Assembly: GCA_027069385.1 (NCBI GenBank)
Contig: JALXER010000138.1
Location: 1-21,628, forward strand
Direction: 5' to 3'
Source: Paracoccaceae bacterium
GTDB taxonomy: Bacteria; Pseudomonadota; Alphaproteobacteria; Rhodobacterales; Rhodobacteraceae
DNA: 21,628 nucleotides
A model generated the notes under the pieces. It was given only the letters and a program-made list of their open reading frames with translations. It was not told the DNA's origin and did not search any database. Positions 1 through 6,946 of this stretch are shown in pieces (positions within the stretch are counted from its first letter, which is position 1; each line of letters opens with the position of its first letter). Made by a program: the position numbers and the translations under genes.

Positions 1-135
1 CCCTGAGAGTATTTATGAAAAATGGAAGGTATTGTCGCCTCACGCATGTGACGGGGGTACGGGGGCTGGCCCCCGGGGCCGACCGAAGGTCGGCCCGGCC
101 CAAGGGGAAGCTGTTGGCTGGCTTTAGCCAGTCAA
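1..135. repeat. Structured intergenic repeat, left copy
   Basis: Positions 1-28 match 19136-19163 at 27 of 28 bases (core CTGAGAGTATTTAT). Farther on, the 14-mer GGGGGCTGGCCCCC (61-74) recurs exactly at 19220-19233, and the tail GGCCCGGCCCAA at 92-103 recurs at 19251-19262. Between these blocks lies a hairpin with 7-bp arms GCCGACC/GGTCGGC and a GAA loop (78-94). After the tail is a 10-bp stem with one G-T pair, TTGGCTGGCT/AGCCAGTCAA (114-135). The conserved blocks keep the same order and orientation in both copies while the spacers differ, which suggests a dispersed structured repeat. The copy may extend left beyond the window. It ends about 20 bp before the P450 stop codon. Confidence 0.7.
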
Positions 136-154
136 TAGCTGGACTGCGGGAGCG

Positions 155-1327
155 CTACGGGATGGTGCAGTGCAGGTGGGTAAGACCGTGGAAGTGGTAG
201 CGGTCGGCGTAAACCGGTGGTTCTGCCAAGGCGAGATCGGGGATGCGATCGAACAGGATCGGCATGGCGTTGAGCATTTCCATGCGGGCCAGCGGTGCGC
301 CGATGCAAAAGTGCAGACCGGCACCAAAGGCCAGTTGGTGGGCGTTGTTTCGGGTCGGATCAAAGCGGTCCGGGTTGGCAAACCGGGCCGGATCGCGATT
401 GGCGGCGGCGAGCAACAGGCCGATCTGTTCACCCCGTTCAAAGGCATGGCCGTGCAGGGTCAGCGGTTCAAGCGCATAACGGGTAAACATATGCAGGGGC
501 GGGTCAAAGCGGATGGTTTCTTCGATGATTGCCAGATTGCTTTTGTCATCATCGCCAAAACGCGTACCGGTTTCAATCAGGGTTTTAACCCCATTGGCGA
601 TGGCGTGGACCGTGGCTTCGTGACCGGCATTCAACAATAGGATACAAGTGGTTATCAGTTCTTCTTCGGTCAGCTTTTCCCCCTGGTCCCGCGCGGCGAT
701 CAGTTCGGAAATCAGGTCTTCGCCCGGGGTCTTGCGGCGCTGCGCCACAAAGCTGCGGATATAGGCCATAAAGGCGATGGTGGCGGCTTCGCAGCGGTCC
801 TCTAGCGCGCGGTCGCGGCGGGCCTGATAGATCGCGACCATATCGTGCGACCAGGCCAGCAATTGCGCGGCCATATCGGTAGGCACGCCCAGCAACCGGC
901 AGATCACCGTGATCGGGATCACCTCGGCAAAGGCGGGCAGCAGGTCAACCCGACCGGCAGGAAAGGCATCGACCAGGCTATGGGCCAGCGCCTGCACCTC
1001 GGCCGCCATGGCATTGATCCGGCGCGAGGTAAAGGCGCGGGTCAGCAGGGCGCGGATGCGGGTATGGTCGGGCGGCTCTATCGCCAGAATGGAGCGCGAT
1101 TCAAAGCTGTGCCAGACCCGCAGGTGATCGGGCACCGGCGGGGCCAGATCGGCCGGAAGCTCAGAGGCAAACCGGCGGTCACGCAACACCGCATTGACGG
1201 TTTCAAATTGTGCTGAACAAAGAAAACCGTAATCATCCCAACGAAATAACGGGCCTTGTTCACGCATGACATCATAGGCCTGATAGGGGTTTTGCACGAA
1301 ATCCGGGTCAAGCGGAGACTGCTGCAT
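155..1327 (-). CDS. Cytochrome P450
   Basis: This is a 390-residue soluble bacterial-type cytochrome P450, a haem-thiolate monooxygenase of about the usual length, with no membrane anchor. Visible landmarks are EPPDHTRIR (84-92, C-helix region), the I-helix oxygen-activation motif AGHEAT (234-239), the K-helix E270-x-x-R273, and the haem-binding loop FGAGLHFCIGAPLAR with ligand Cys341. Its start codon shares one base with the stop of the upstream PLP-enzyme gene (TGATG), so it is probably translationally coupled as the last gene of the operon. The substrate cannot be deduced. No ferredoxin or ferredoxin reductase gene lies beside it, so redox partners must be encoded elsewhere. Family assignment is firm and the biological role is unknown. 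Confidence 0.95.
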   Translation of the reverse strand: MQQSPLDPDFVQNPYQAYDVMREQGPLFRWDDYGFLCSAQFETVNAVLRDRRFASELPADLAPPVPDHLRVWHSFESRSILAIEPPDHTRIRALLTRAFTSRRINAMAAEVQALAHSLVDAFPAGRVDLLPAFAEVIPITVICRLLGVPTDMAAQLLAWSHDMVAIYQARRDRALEDRCEAATIAFMAYIRSFVAQRRKTPGEDLISELIAARDQGEKLTEEELITTCILLLNAGHEATVHAIANGVKTLIETGTRFGDDDKSNLAIIEETIRFDPPLHMFTRYALEPLTLHGHAFERGEQIGLLLAAANRDPARFANPDRFDPTRNNAHQLAFGAGLHFCIGAPLARMEMLNAMPILFDRIPDLALAEPPVYADRYHFHGLTHLHCTIP

Positions 1328-2481
1328 CAGGCCCGATCCAGCGCTTGTTCAAGGTCGGCTATCAGGTCGCGCACGTCCTCTATACCGATGCTGAGCCGCA
1401 ACAGGGTGTCGGGTACGATCGAATTGGGGCCTTCGACGGCTTTTCGGTGTTCGATCAGGCTCTCGACTCCGCCGAGCGAGGTGGCGGGAATAAACACCTG
1501 CACATGGCGGACCAGCGCGGCGGCGGTGGCTTCGTCATGGGTCAGCAGCGACAGCATCCCGCCAAACCCACCCTGCATCTGGCGCACGGCAACGGCGTGA
1601 TTGGGGTGGCTTTCCAGCCCCGGATACAGCACAGCGGCAATTTTCGGGTGGCCTTCGAAATGGCGGGCAAGGGTCAGCGCGTTGTCGGATGCGCGCTCAT
1701 ACCGCAAATACAGGGTGCGAATGCCGCGAATCAACAGCCACGCATCGAACGAGGCCAGCATATTGCCCATCAGTTTGCGCAATTCGCCCAGTTCGTCCCA
1801 CGCGTCACCGGCGCGCGCGCAGGTCAGCACTCCGGCGATCAGGTCGGAATGGCCGCCCAGATATTTTGTCGCGGAATAGAACACATAATCCGCCCCGAGC
1901 GCCAGCGCGTCGGTGGTGGCAGGGGGCGCGGCGGTGCAATCGGTGACCAGCACAGCCCCCGCGGCATGGGCCGCATCGGCTGCGGCGGCGATGTCCAGCA
2001 CATCCCAGTTCGGGTTGATCGGAGTCTCTATCCAGACCAGCTTGGTTTCCCCCGGGATAATCGCATTTTTCAGCGCTTCGTCAGAGGCTTGATCGAACAA
2101 GCTCACCTTGATGCCGCGCAGGCTTTCCAGGCGGACAAGCCAGTTCAGCACCCCGTGATACATGACGCGCGGGGCCACCACATGATCGCCACTTTTCAGG
2201 GTTTCCAGCATTGTGACAATTGCCGCCATGCCGCTTGAAAACAGGTAAGAGCCCGCGCCACCGGTCAGGTCGGTAATCAGATCTTCGGCGACGCGGGTAG
2301 TCGGGGTGCCTTCGCGGGCATAAATATAGCCGTCGCGCAATGCATAGGTTTCATCGCGCGCATAGGTCGATGACAGGTGGATCGCCGGCGTGACTCCGCC
2401 GCTGGCGGGGTCGATAAACCGCAGCGCCTGCGCGGCGCGGGTGGCAGGGGAAAGGCCAAGCTGGCGCGGCGGCTTGTCCAT
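1327..2481 (-). CDS. Cys/Met metabolism PLP-dependent enzyme (cystathionine beta-lyase-like)
   Basis: This 384-residue protein belongs to the trans-sulfuration family of PLP enzymes (cystathionine beta-lyase, gamma-lyase, gamma-synthase). Landmarks are the YxR phosphate-binding motif at 54-56 (YAREGTPTTR), SSGMAA at 82-87, Tyr108 in the position of the PLP-stacking tyrosine, ETPINP at 152-157, the pyridine-nitrogen aspartate at 181, and the Schiff-base lysine 206 in SATKYLGGHSD. The usual D-N-T around the aspartate reads D-C-T here, and the usual N-P-T reads T-P-T, so the exact reaction is uncertain. Beta-lyase (cystathionine to homocysteine, pyruvate and ammonia) is the best guess. Its start overlaps the gpt stop by one base and its stop overlaps the P450 start. 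Confidence 0.88.
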   Translation of the reverse strand: MDKPPRQLGLSPATRAAQALRFIDPASGGVTPAIHLSSTYARDETYALRDGYIYAREGTPTTRVAEDLITDLTGGAGSYLFSSGMAAIVTMLETLKSGDHVVAPRVMYHGVLNWLVRLESLRGIKVSLFDQASDEALKNAIIPGETKLVWIETPINPNWDVLDIAAAADAAHAAGAVLVTDCTAAPPATTDALALGADYVFYSATKYLGGHSDLIAGVLTCARAGDAWDELGELRKLMGNMLASFDAWLLIRGIRTLYLRYERASDNALTLARHFEGHPKIAAVLYPGLESHPNHAVAVRQMQGGFGGMLSLLTHDEATAAALVRHVQVFIPATSLGGVESLIEHRKAVEGPNSIVPDTLLRLSIGIEDVRDLIADLEQALDRA

Positions 2482-2984
2482 CAGTCGGTGCCGCGATAGG
2501 GTTCAACATATTGCAAGGCCATGTCCCACGGGAAAAAGATCCAGGTATCTTGCGAAACTTCGGTGATAAAGGTGTCCACCATCGGGCGGCCCTTGGGCTT
2601 GGCATAGACGGTGGCAATATGGGCCTTGGGATAGCGCGTCTTGACCACCTCCAGCGTTTTGCCGGTATCGACCAGATCGTCGATTATCAGAATGCCTTCG
2701 CCGTCGCCCATGATTTCGCCGTCGGGTGATTTGAGCACCTTTGCTTCGGATTGCTGCTGGTGGTCATAGGATTTGATCGAAATCGTATCGACGGTGCGAA
2801 TGTCCAACTCGCGTGCGATAATCATTGCCGGAGCCATGCCGCCCCGGGTTATCGCCACCACGGCCTTCCATGCACCTTGTTTTGGCCCCATCTTTTCCAA
2901 CCGCCAGGCAAGGGCGCGGCTGTCGCGGTGGATCTGGTCCCAGCTGATGTGGAAGCCTTTTTCATGCGGGAGTCGTTCGGTCAT
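2481..2984 (-). CDS. gpt: Xanthine (guanine) phosphoribosyltransferase
   Basis: The 167-residue product is a purine-salvage phosphoribosyltransferase that converts xanthine or guanine plus PRPP to XMP or GMP in the cytosol. The PRPP-binding loop ILIIDDLVDTGKT is at 98-110 with the acidic pair D102-D103. An upstream beta-strand and loop, VVAITRGGMAPA (42-53), is typical of type I PRTases. The protein is about 15 residues longer than E. coli Gpt, as is common in alphaproteobacteria. It sits 9 bp after the exporter gene and overlaps the PLP-enzyme start by one base (TGATG). HisG-like or hypoxanthine PRTases are less likely given the C-terminal FFPWDMALQYVEPYRG segment seen in Gpt proteins. Confidence 0.93.
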   Translation of the reverse strand: MTERLPHEKGFHISWDQIHRDSRALAWRLEKMGPKQGAWKAVVAITRGGMAPAMIIARELDIRTVDTISIKSYDHQQQSEAKVLKSPDGEIMGDGEGILIIDDLVDTGKTLEVVKTRYPKAHIATVYAKPKGRPMVDTFITEVSQDTWIFFPWDMALQYVEPYRGTD

Positions 2985-2993
2985 GGTTCAGTC

Positions 2994-3605
2994 CTATGTC
3001 GATGCAATTTTGATGCCTAGCACGGCGAGGATGCCGCCAAACAGCCGGTCAATGGTGCCCTTCAGGCCCAGATAGGTGCGCCGAAGCGCCGGAAGCGAAA
3101 AGATGCGGGCCACCAGCGTGTTCCACACGGTTTCGTTTAAAAACACCGCCGCCAGCAGGGCGCCATAAACCGGCCAAGTGGCGGTTTCGGGCACGGTGCC
3201 GACAAAGATAGCGGCAAACAGGATGGCGGGTTTCGGGTTGGAAATCTGCGTGACAAAGCCCAGCCAGAAGGCGCTGCGCAGGCTGCGCGGGGCACTGGAT
3301 TGACCCTGTTCAAGCGGGTCATCGGCATGGCGCCACAGCTTGACGGCCAGATAGAGCAGAATCACCGCGCCCGCGATCTTGAACCCGATCAGCAGGGCGG
3401 GGGCGAACTGGAACAGCAGGGACAGGCCAAACAGGGCACTGGCGGCCCAAACCACCGCCGCCGTGCCGATACCCGCGGCCAGCATCGCGCCGGTGCGAAA
3501 CCCCTCGGTCACGCCGGTGCGCGCCGCCATCAACACCGCAGGGCCGGGGCTGACAGCAACCATCAGGTGCAGCAATACCACGGCAAGAAAGGCGCTCAGG
3601 CTCAT
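2994..3605 (-). CDS. LysE/RhtB-family amino-acid exporter
   Basis: This 203-residue, strongly hydrophobic inner-membrane protein has the layout of the LysE/RhtB superfamily: an N-terminal helix followed by SPGPAVLMAARTG (19-31), several further membrane segments, and the conserved NPKPAILF stretch in the second half. Members export amino acids or derivatives (lysine, homoserine, threonine, cysteine pathway metabolites) using the proton gradient. The substrate is not visible from sequence. Its neighbour, a Cys/Met lyase-type gene, makes a sulfur amino acid or its breakdown product a reasonable but unproven idea. Its ATG overlaps the fabI stop by four bases (ATGA), indicating coupled translation. 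Confidence 0.88.
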   Translation of the reverse strand: MSLSAFLAVVLLHLMVAVSPGPAVLMAARTGVTEGFRTGAMLAAGIGTAAVVWAASALFGLSLLFQFAPALLIGFKIAGAVILLYLAVKLWRHADDPLEQGQSSAPRSLRSAFWLGFVTQISNPKPAILFAAIFVGTVPETATWPVYGALLAAVFLNETVWNTLVARIFSLPALRRTYLGLKGTIDRLFGGILAVLGIKIAST

Positions 3606-4432
3606 TTTGCCTTGTTTCCGACGCCGGAAATTGCGTCGATATCGGGCGCGTCCTCGGCCTTCATACCGACCACATGGAACCCCGCGTCAACGAAATGGTT
3701 TTCGCCCGTGACTCCGCTTGACAGGTCCGAAAGCAGATACATGGCCGACTTGCCCACGTCATCGGTGGAAACCGTGCGGCGCAACGGGGCGTTCAGCTCG
3801 TTCCATTTGAGGATATAGCGGAAATCGCCGATTCCGCTGGCGGCCAGCGTCTTGATCGGCCCCGCCGAAAGCGAGTTCACCCGAATGCCCTTTGGCCCCA
3901 GATCCATCGCCATATAGCGCACCGAAGTTTCCAGCGCCGCCTTGGCAATGCCCATCACATTGTAACGCGGCATTACCTTTTGCGCGCCGTAATAGGTCAG
4001 CGTCAGCAACGAGCCGCCATCGGGCATGATCTTTTCCGCCCGCTGCGCAATCGCGGTAAAGGAATAGACCGAGATATTCATCGACATGGCAAAATTCGCC
4101 GGGCTGGTATCGATATACCGGCCGCGTAGTTCGTTTTTGTCAGCAAAACCAATGGCATGCACCAGAAAGTCGATCTTGCCCCATTTCGCTTCCAACTCGG
4201 CAAAGACCGCATCGATCGAATCGGCGTCGGTCACGTCGCAGGGCAGTACAATTTCCGCATCGATACTGGCGGCCAGCGGTTTGACCCGTTTGCCAAGCGC
4301 GTCACCCTGATAGGTAAATGCCAGTTCGGCCCCTTGCTCATGACAATGGCGCGCAATCCCCCATGCGATTGATTTGTCGTTCGCAACACCCATGATAAGG
4401 CCGCGTTTACCACTCATTAGTCCCGAACCCAT
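3602..4432 (-). CDS. fabI: Enoyl-[acyl-carrier-protein] reductase (NADH), FabI
   Basis: This is the NADH-dependent enoyl-ACP reductase of type II fatty-acid synthesis, which reduces trans-2-enoyl-ACP in the last step of each elongation cycle. The 276-residue atypical short-chain dehydrogenase has the FabI nucleotide-binding signature GVANDKSIAWGIA (15-27), CDVTDADS (65-72), VHAIGFA (91-97), and the catalytic Tyr157-x6-Lys164 in PRYNVMGIAKAALE, preceded by Tyr147-Tyr148. The first ATG at 4432 has AGGTGAG just upstream. A second ATG at 4417 (MSGKRGL) is a plausible alternative and fits the usual FabI N-terminus better. It leads the five-gene minus-strand run and overlaps the exporter gene by four bases. 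Confidence 0.96.
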   Translation of the reverse strand: MGSGLMSGKRGLIMGVANDKSIAWGIARHCHEQGAELAFTYQGDALGKRVKPLAASIDAEIVLPCDVTDADSIDAVFAELEAKWGKIDFLVHAIGFADKNELRGRYIDTSPANFAMSMNISVYSFTAIAQRAEKIMPDGGSLLTLTYYGAQKVMPRYNVMGIAKAALETSVRYMAMDLGPKGIRVNSLSAGPIKTLAASGIGDFRYILKWNELNAPLRRTVSTDDVGKSAMYLLSDLSSGVTGENHFVDAGFHVVGMKAEDAPDIDAISGVGNKAK

Positions 4433-4554
4433 GGCTCACCTATTTGTTTTTTATTCTTGAACTTCGATGTGTAAGCCAAACTAGCCCAAGCATCAAGATT
4501 GTAAACCTGCAATCAGAAGTGTTACGCTGCTTTTAGCACATGCAGGAGGGGCAG
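4433..4554. promoter_or_regulatory. Divergent fabI / pdxH intergenic region with candidate fabI promoter
   Basis: This 122-bp AT-richer gap separates divergently read fabI and pdxH and must hold both promoters. On the minus strand TTGATG, a 17-bp spacer and TACACA form a moderate sigma-70-like promoter pointing at fabI. No equally good pair is visible toward pdxH. The assignment is by eye only. Confidence 0.4.
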
Positions 4555-5169
4555 ATGGGCAAGGATTCGACCCGCAAGGGGATATTCAAAGGGGACGACC
4601 CGTTTGCAATTGCCCGCGCATGGCTGGCCGAGGCCGAAGCGCAGGAACCCAACGACCCCAACGCGATTGCGCTGGCAACCGTTGATGCGCAGGGCATGCC
4701 CAATGTGCGCATGGTCCTGCTCAAGGAAATCCTGGATGACGGGTTCGTTTTTTATACCAACTATGGCAGCGCCAAGGGGCAGGAACTGGACAGCGCGGGC
4801 AAGGCGGCCTTTGTCATGCACTGGAAATCGCTGCGCCGCCAGATACGGGTGCGCGGCACGGTCGAGCGCTTTGATGGCCCCGAGGCCGACGCCTATTTCA
4901 ACTCCCGCTCGTTGCAAAGCCGGCTGGGGGCATGGGCATCGCACCAGTCGCAGCCGCTCGAATCACGTTCCGCCTTGATGGCCCGAGTCGCCAAATTGGG
5001 CGTCAAATTCGGCCTTCACCCGCCACGCCCGCCGTTTTGGGGCGGGTTTTTGCTGACTCCGGTTGAAATAGAGTTCTGGGCCGATGGTGACTTTCGTTTG
5101 CATGACCGGTTCAAGTGGGTAAAAAGCCACGAAACCGAAGCATGGGGAATTCAGCGATTGAATCCTTGA
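4555..5169 (+). CDS. pdxH: Pyridoxamine/pyridoxine 5'-phosphate oxidase
   Basis: This FMN-dependent oxidase makes pyridoxal 5'-phosphate, the cofactor used by the PLP enzyme in the neighbouring operon. I chose the ATG at 4555 because AGGAGGG (4544-4550) lies at ideal distance before it. The upstream in-frame ATG at 4540 would overlap that ribosome binding site. The resulting protein is 204 residues. Family landmarks include NAIALATVDAQGMPNVRMVLLKEI, GFVFYTNYGSAKGQEL, AAFVMHWKSLRRQIRVRGTVER, FNSRSLQSRLGAWAS, PPFWGGF and the C-terminal LHDRFKW, covering the FMN and phosphate-binding segments. The gene stands alone, followed by a 191-bp gap. Confidence 0.95.
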   Translation: MGKDSTRKGIFKGDDPFAIARAWLAEAEAQEPNDPNAIALATVDAQGMPNVRMVLLKEILDDGFVFYTNYGSAKGQELDSAGKAAFVMHWKSLRRQIRVRGTVERFDGPEADAYFNSRSLQSRLGAWASHQSQPLESRSALMARVAKLGVKFGLHPPRPPFWGGFLLTPVEIEFWADGDFRLHDRFKWVKSHETEAWGIQRLNP

Positions 5170-5180
5170 GTGGGATTATG

Positions 5181-5212
5181 TGGTTTGATCGTTTTTTTTA
5201 CCGATCAAGCCA
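5181..5212. repeat. Inverted repeat between pdxH and the cold-shock gene
   Basis: An 11-bp inverted repeat, TGGTTTGATCG (5181-5191) and CGATCAAGCCA (5202-5212), has one G-T pair and flanks a 10-base loop of mostly T. It starts 12 bp after the pdxH stop. No T-run follows the 3' arm, so it is not a canonical terminator on either strand. It could be a pdxH transcript-end structure or a protein-binding dyad. Confidence 0.5.
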
Positions 5213-5360
5213 TATTGTTGAATTAAATTCATTTTTTTCCTAATTGTTCGTATGAACGGTTGCTTAATCTTTGAATTTCGATTTATATTTAGTCATAAAT
5301 GTAACATGGTCCGCGCTCTGATTTAACCGCCGGCACAAGCATACGGAGAAGAACGCCCCG

Positions 5361-5864
5361 ATGATCAAGGGTAAAGTCAAATGGTTTGATGCCGATAAGG
5401 GGTACGGATTTGTCGTTGCGGATGACGGTCTTGGCGATATTTTGCTGCACGCGAATGTGCTGCGGAATTTTGGTCGCGGGTCGGTGGCCGAAGGGGCCGA
5501 GGTGGTCTTTTCGTTGCAGCAGACCGAGCGTGGCCGGCAGGCATCCGAAATTTTCGAAATCCATGCACCGGTGGAAAACGGAGTAGAGGAAGCCAGCCAA
5601 ACCACATTGCCCTTGCCCGATGTTACCGGAGTCGAACTGGAACCGGCGCGAATCAAATGGTTCGACAAGGCCAAGGGTTTCGGGTTTGCCAATACGTTCG
5701 GCAGTTCAGAAGATGTGTTCCTGCATATGGAAATCATGCGCCAATACGGCTTTTCCGATCTCTCCCCCGGAGAGGCGATTTGCATTCAGGTGGTGGACGG
5801 GCCGCGCGGGCGTATGGCCGGTGCGATGTATTCGTGGGACAAACCCGCCAACGGCAACGGCTGA
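5361..5864 (+). CDS. Two-domain cold-shock protein
   Basis: The 167-residue protein carries two cold-shock domains, an arrangement common in Rhodobacterales, unlike the single-domain CspA of enterobacteria. Domain 1 (about 2-67) has VKWFDADKGYGFV (RNP1) and DILLH (RNP2). Domain 2 (about 95-158) has IKWFDKAKGFGFA and DVFLH. A roughly 25-residue linker lies between them. Such proteins bind single-stranded nucleic acid and usually act as RNA chaperones. In domain 2 FGFA replaces the usual FGFI/V. The 5' region is AT-rich and about 150 bp long, which would allow a long untranslated leader. GGAG lies 12 bp upstream of the ATG. The stop is separated by one base from the next start. Confidence 0.93.
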   Translation: MIKGKVKWFDADKGYGFVVADDGLGDILLHANVLRNFGRGSVAEGAEVVFSLQQTERGRQASEIFEIHAPVENGVEEASQTTLPLPDVTGVELEPARIKWFDKAKGFGFANTFGSSEDVFLHMEIMRQYGFSDLSPGEAICIQVVDGPRGRMAGAMYSWDKPANGNG

Positions 5865-5865
5865 T

Positions 5866-6336
5866 ATGGCGCGGTTGCTGCTTGTCCTTGGTCTGGTCAT
5901 TGGCTGGTTTGGTCCGGCGCTGGCCGGAACTTGCGATCCAGCCGTTATCGATATTCGTGACGGCGGCACCACAGTGCGTTTCTCGGTCGAAATTGCCGAT
6001 ACCAACGAATTGCGCGCGCTGGGGCTGATGAACCGGCCCAGCATTCCGCAGTTTTCCTCTATGCTGTTTGTGTATAACCGGCCGCGGGTTATGACCTTCT
6101 GGATGAAAAACACGCTGATTCCGCTGGATATGCTGTTTATTGACGAAACCGGCACGGTGGCGTCCATTCATGAAAATGCGGTGCCCCTGTCCGAAGCTAC
6201 CATCAATGGCGGCGACAATATCCAGTATGTGTTAGAGATTCGCGGCGGGCTTTCGGCGATGCTCGGGCTGCATGTCGGGGCGGAACTGCGCCATCCGGCC
6301 TTTTCGCAGGAAATCGCGGCCTGGCCCTGTGAATAA
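5866..6336 (+). CDS. Exported DUF192 family protein
   Basis: This 156-residue protein begins with a hydrophobic signal peptide (about 1-21, ending ALAG before TCDP). The mature part matches the DUF192 family: ELRALGLMNRPS (46-57), SMLFVYNRPRVMTFWMKNT and IPLDMLFIDETG. The TFWMKNTxxPLDxxF block is diagnostic. Function in this family is not established. It is predicted to be periplasmic. I chose the ATG at 5866, one base after the cold-shock stop (TGATATG), because the longer reading frame upstream simply runs through the cold-shock gene in another frame and would destroy the signal peptide. Co-transcription with the cold-shock gene is likely. Confidence 0.9.
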   Translation: MARLLLVLGLVIGWFGPALAGTCDPAVIDIRDGGTTVRFSVEIADTNELRALGLMNRPSIPQFSSMLFVYNRPRVMTFWMKNTLIPLDMLFIDETGTVASIHENAVPLSEATINGGDNIQYVLEIRGGLSAMLGLHVGAELRHPAFSQEIAAWPCE

Positions 6337-6386
6337 CGTTTTTTCGCTTTTCATCCCGCCAAAACCCGTTTAGACGAAGCCCAAGT

Positions 6387-6463
6387 CGGGGCGTGGCGCA
6401 GCCTGGTAGCGCGGCGGTTTTGGGTACCGTAGGTCGTAGGTTCGAATCCTATCGCCCCGACCA
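6387..6463 (+). tRNA. tRNA-Pro (anticodon TGG)
   Basis: A complete 77-nt tRNA with encoded CCA. The acceptor stem is CGGGGCG/CGCCCCG, the D-arm GCGC-loop-GCGC, the anticodon stem GCGGT/ACCGT around loop TTTGGGT (anticodon TGG), and the T-arm GTAGG-TTCGAAT-CCTAT. It lies 50 bp after the DUF192 gene. A T-rich stretch follows (TTTTCTTTC), which may serve as its end. Confidence 0.96.
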
Positions 6464-6745
6464 TTTTCTTTCATTCTGATTCGATTTGCGCGCCGGAATA
6501 TTTGTCGCACAAACGAAATTGGCCCACCGATACGCGATCAAACGATAGCGCGGTTTGATCAACCGTTTTCAAAGGAATTTGGCCGAAGCTCGTGGTTCTG
6601 TTCAGGAAATCGCAATTAACCGGTTTTCGAGTCAGAGGCGGGTTACCCAACGTTTACGCGTCAAGCGATTTATCCGGAAAAAATCAAAATTATTTGATTG
6701 ACCCACAGGGCTGAATGCTTCAATTTGTATGGGCAAGTCAGAGGC

Positions 6746-6761
6746 CCACTAGATGTAGTAG
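6746..6761 (+). promoter_or_regulatory. Candidate NrdR box upstream of nrdJ
   Basis: CCACTAGATGTAGTAG contains the dyad ACTA-GATG-TAGT and matches 11 of 16 positions of the NrdR consensus acaCwAtATaTwGtgt, including the central C-T-A...T-A-G half-sites. NrdR is the usual dATP/ATP-responsive repressor of ribonucleotide reductase genes. A clear second box at the customary 2-3 helical turns is not visible, so repression may rely on one good site. Confidence 0.6.
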
Positions 6762-6858
6762 GTTACCACCGCAAACTAAAAATTCTATTCGCTGCACCGA
6801 AAACGCATTCAGGCGTGCAGGCCCGTTGTTGCCTACTCCCCACGAGACGAGGTTGACG

Positions 6859-6891
6859 GCGTATAGTAAGATACCCCCAGGGGTATTACGC
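6859..6891 (+). other. Nested stem-loop in nrdJ leader
   Basis: An inner 7-bp hairpin ATACCCC-CA-GGGGTAT (6871-6886) is enclosed by an outer stem GCGTA (6859-6863) and TACGC (6887-6891), with TAGTAAG bulged on the 5' side only. GGTTG (6851-6855) and CAACC (6905-6909) could form a further closing stem. It ends about 40 nt before the ribosome binding site, so it is a leader RNA structure rather than a terminator (no T-run). Confidence 0.5.
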
Positions 6892-6946
6892 AACAGTTAT
6901 CGACCAACCGCATAAGGCTGGCGACGTTCATTGAAGGACAGGCAGA

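Larger units (their letters stand above)
6464..6946 (+). promoter_or_regulatory. Long nrdJ upstream region
   Basis: This 483-bp region has no credible gene. From 5' to 3' it contains an 8-bp dyad GATCAAAC/GTTTGATC with a 9-bp spacer (6536-6560), a first AGTCAGAGGC-GGTTACC pair (6630-6647), a possible -35 TTGACC (6698-6703) without a well-spaced -10, a second AGTCAGAGGC/GGTTACC pair (6736-6767) split by a NrdR-like box, a 6-bp hairpin CTGCAC/GTGCAG, and the nested stem-loop at 6859-6891. The ribosome binding site GAAGGA (6933-6938) lies 8 bp before the nrdJ ATG. I could not find the conserved core motifs of a cobalamin riboswitch. Confidence 0.6.

Noticed and set aside
5181..5212. Intrinsic terminator for pdxH
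   Set aside because: The T-run lies in the loop, not after the 3' arm, so the geometry is wrong for an intrinsic terminator.
5620..5865. N-terminal extension that would fuse cold-shock sequence to the DUF192 protein
   Set aside because: It is the cold-shock gene read in another frame, and the downstream ATG at 5866 restores a proper signal peptide.
6536..6564. FNR/FnrL-type site near TTGATCAA
   Set aside because: The FNR consensus needs four bases between TTGAT and ATCAA; the half-sites here are fused or spaced differently.
6736..6761. B12-box-like AGTCAGAGGCCC upstream of nrdJ
   Set aside because: The word also occurs at 6630 without context, and the other conserved cobalamin riboswitch segments are not present.
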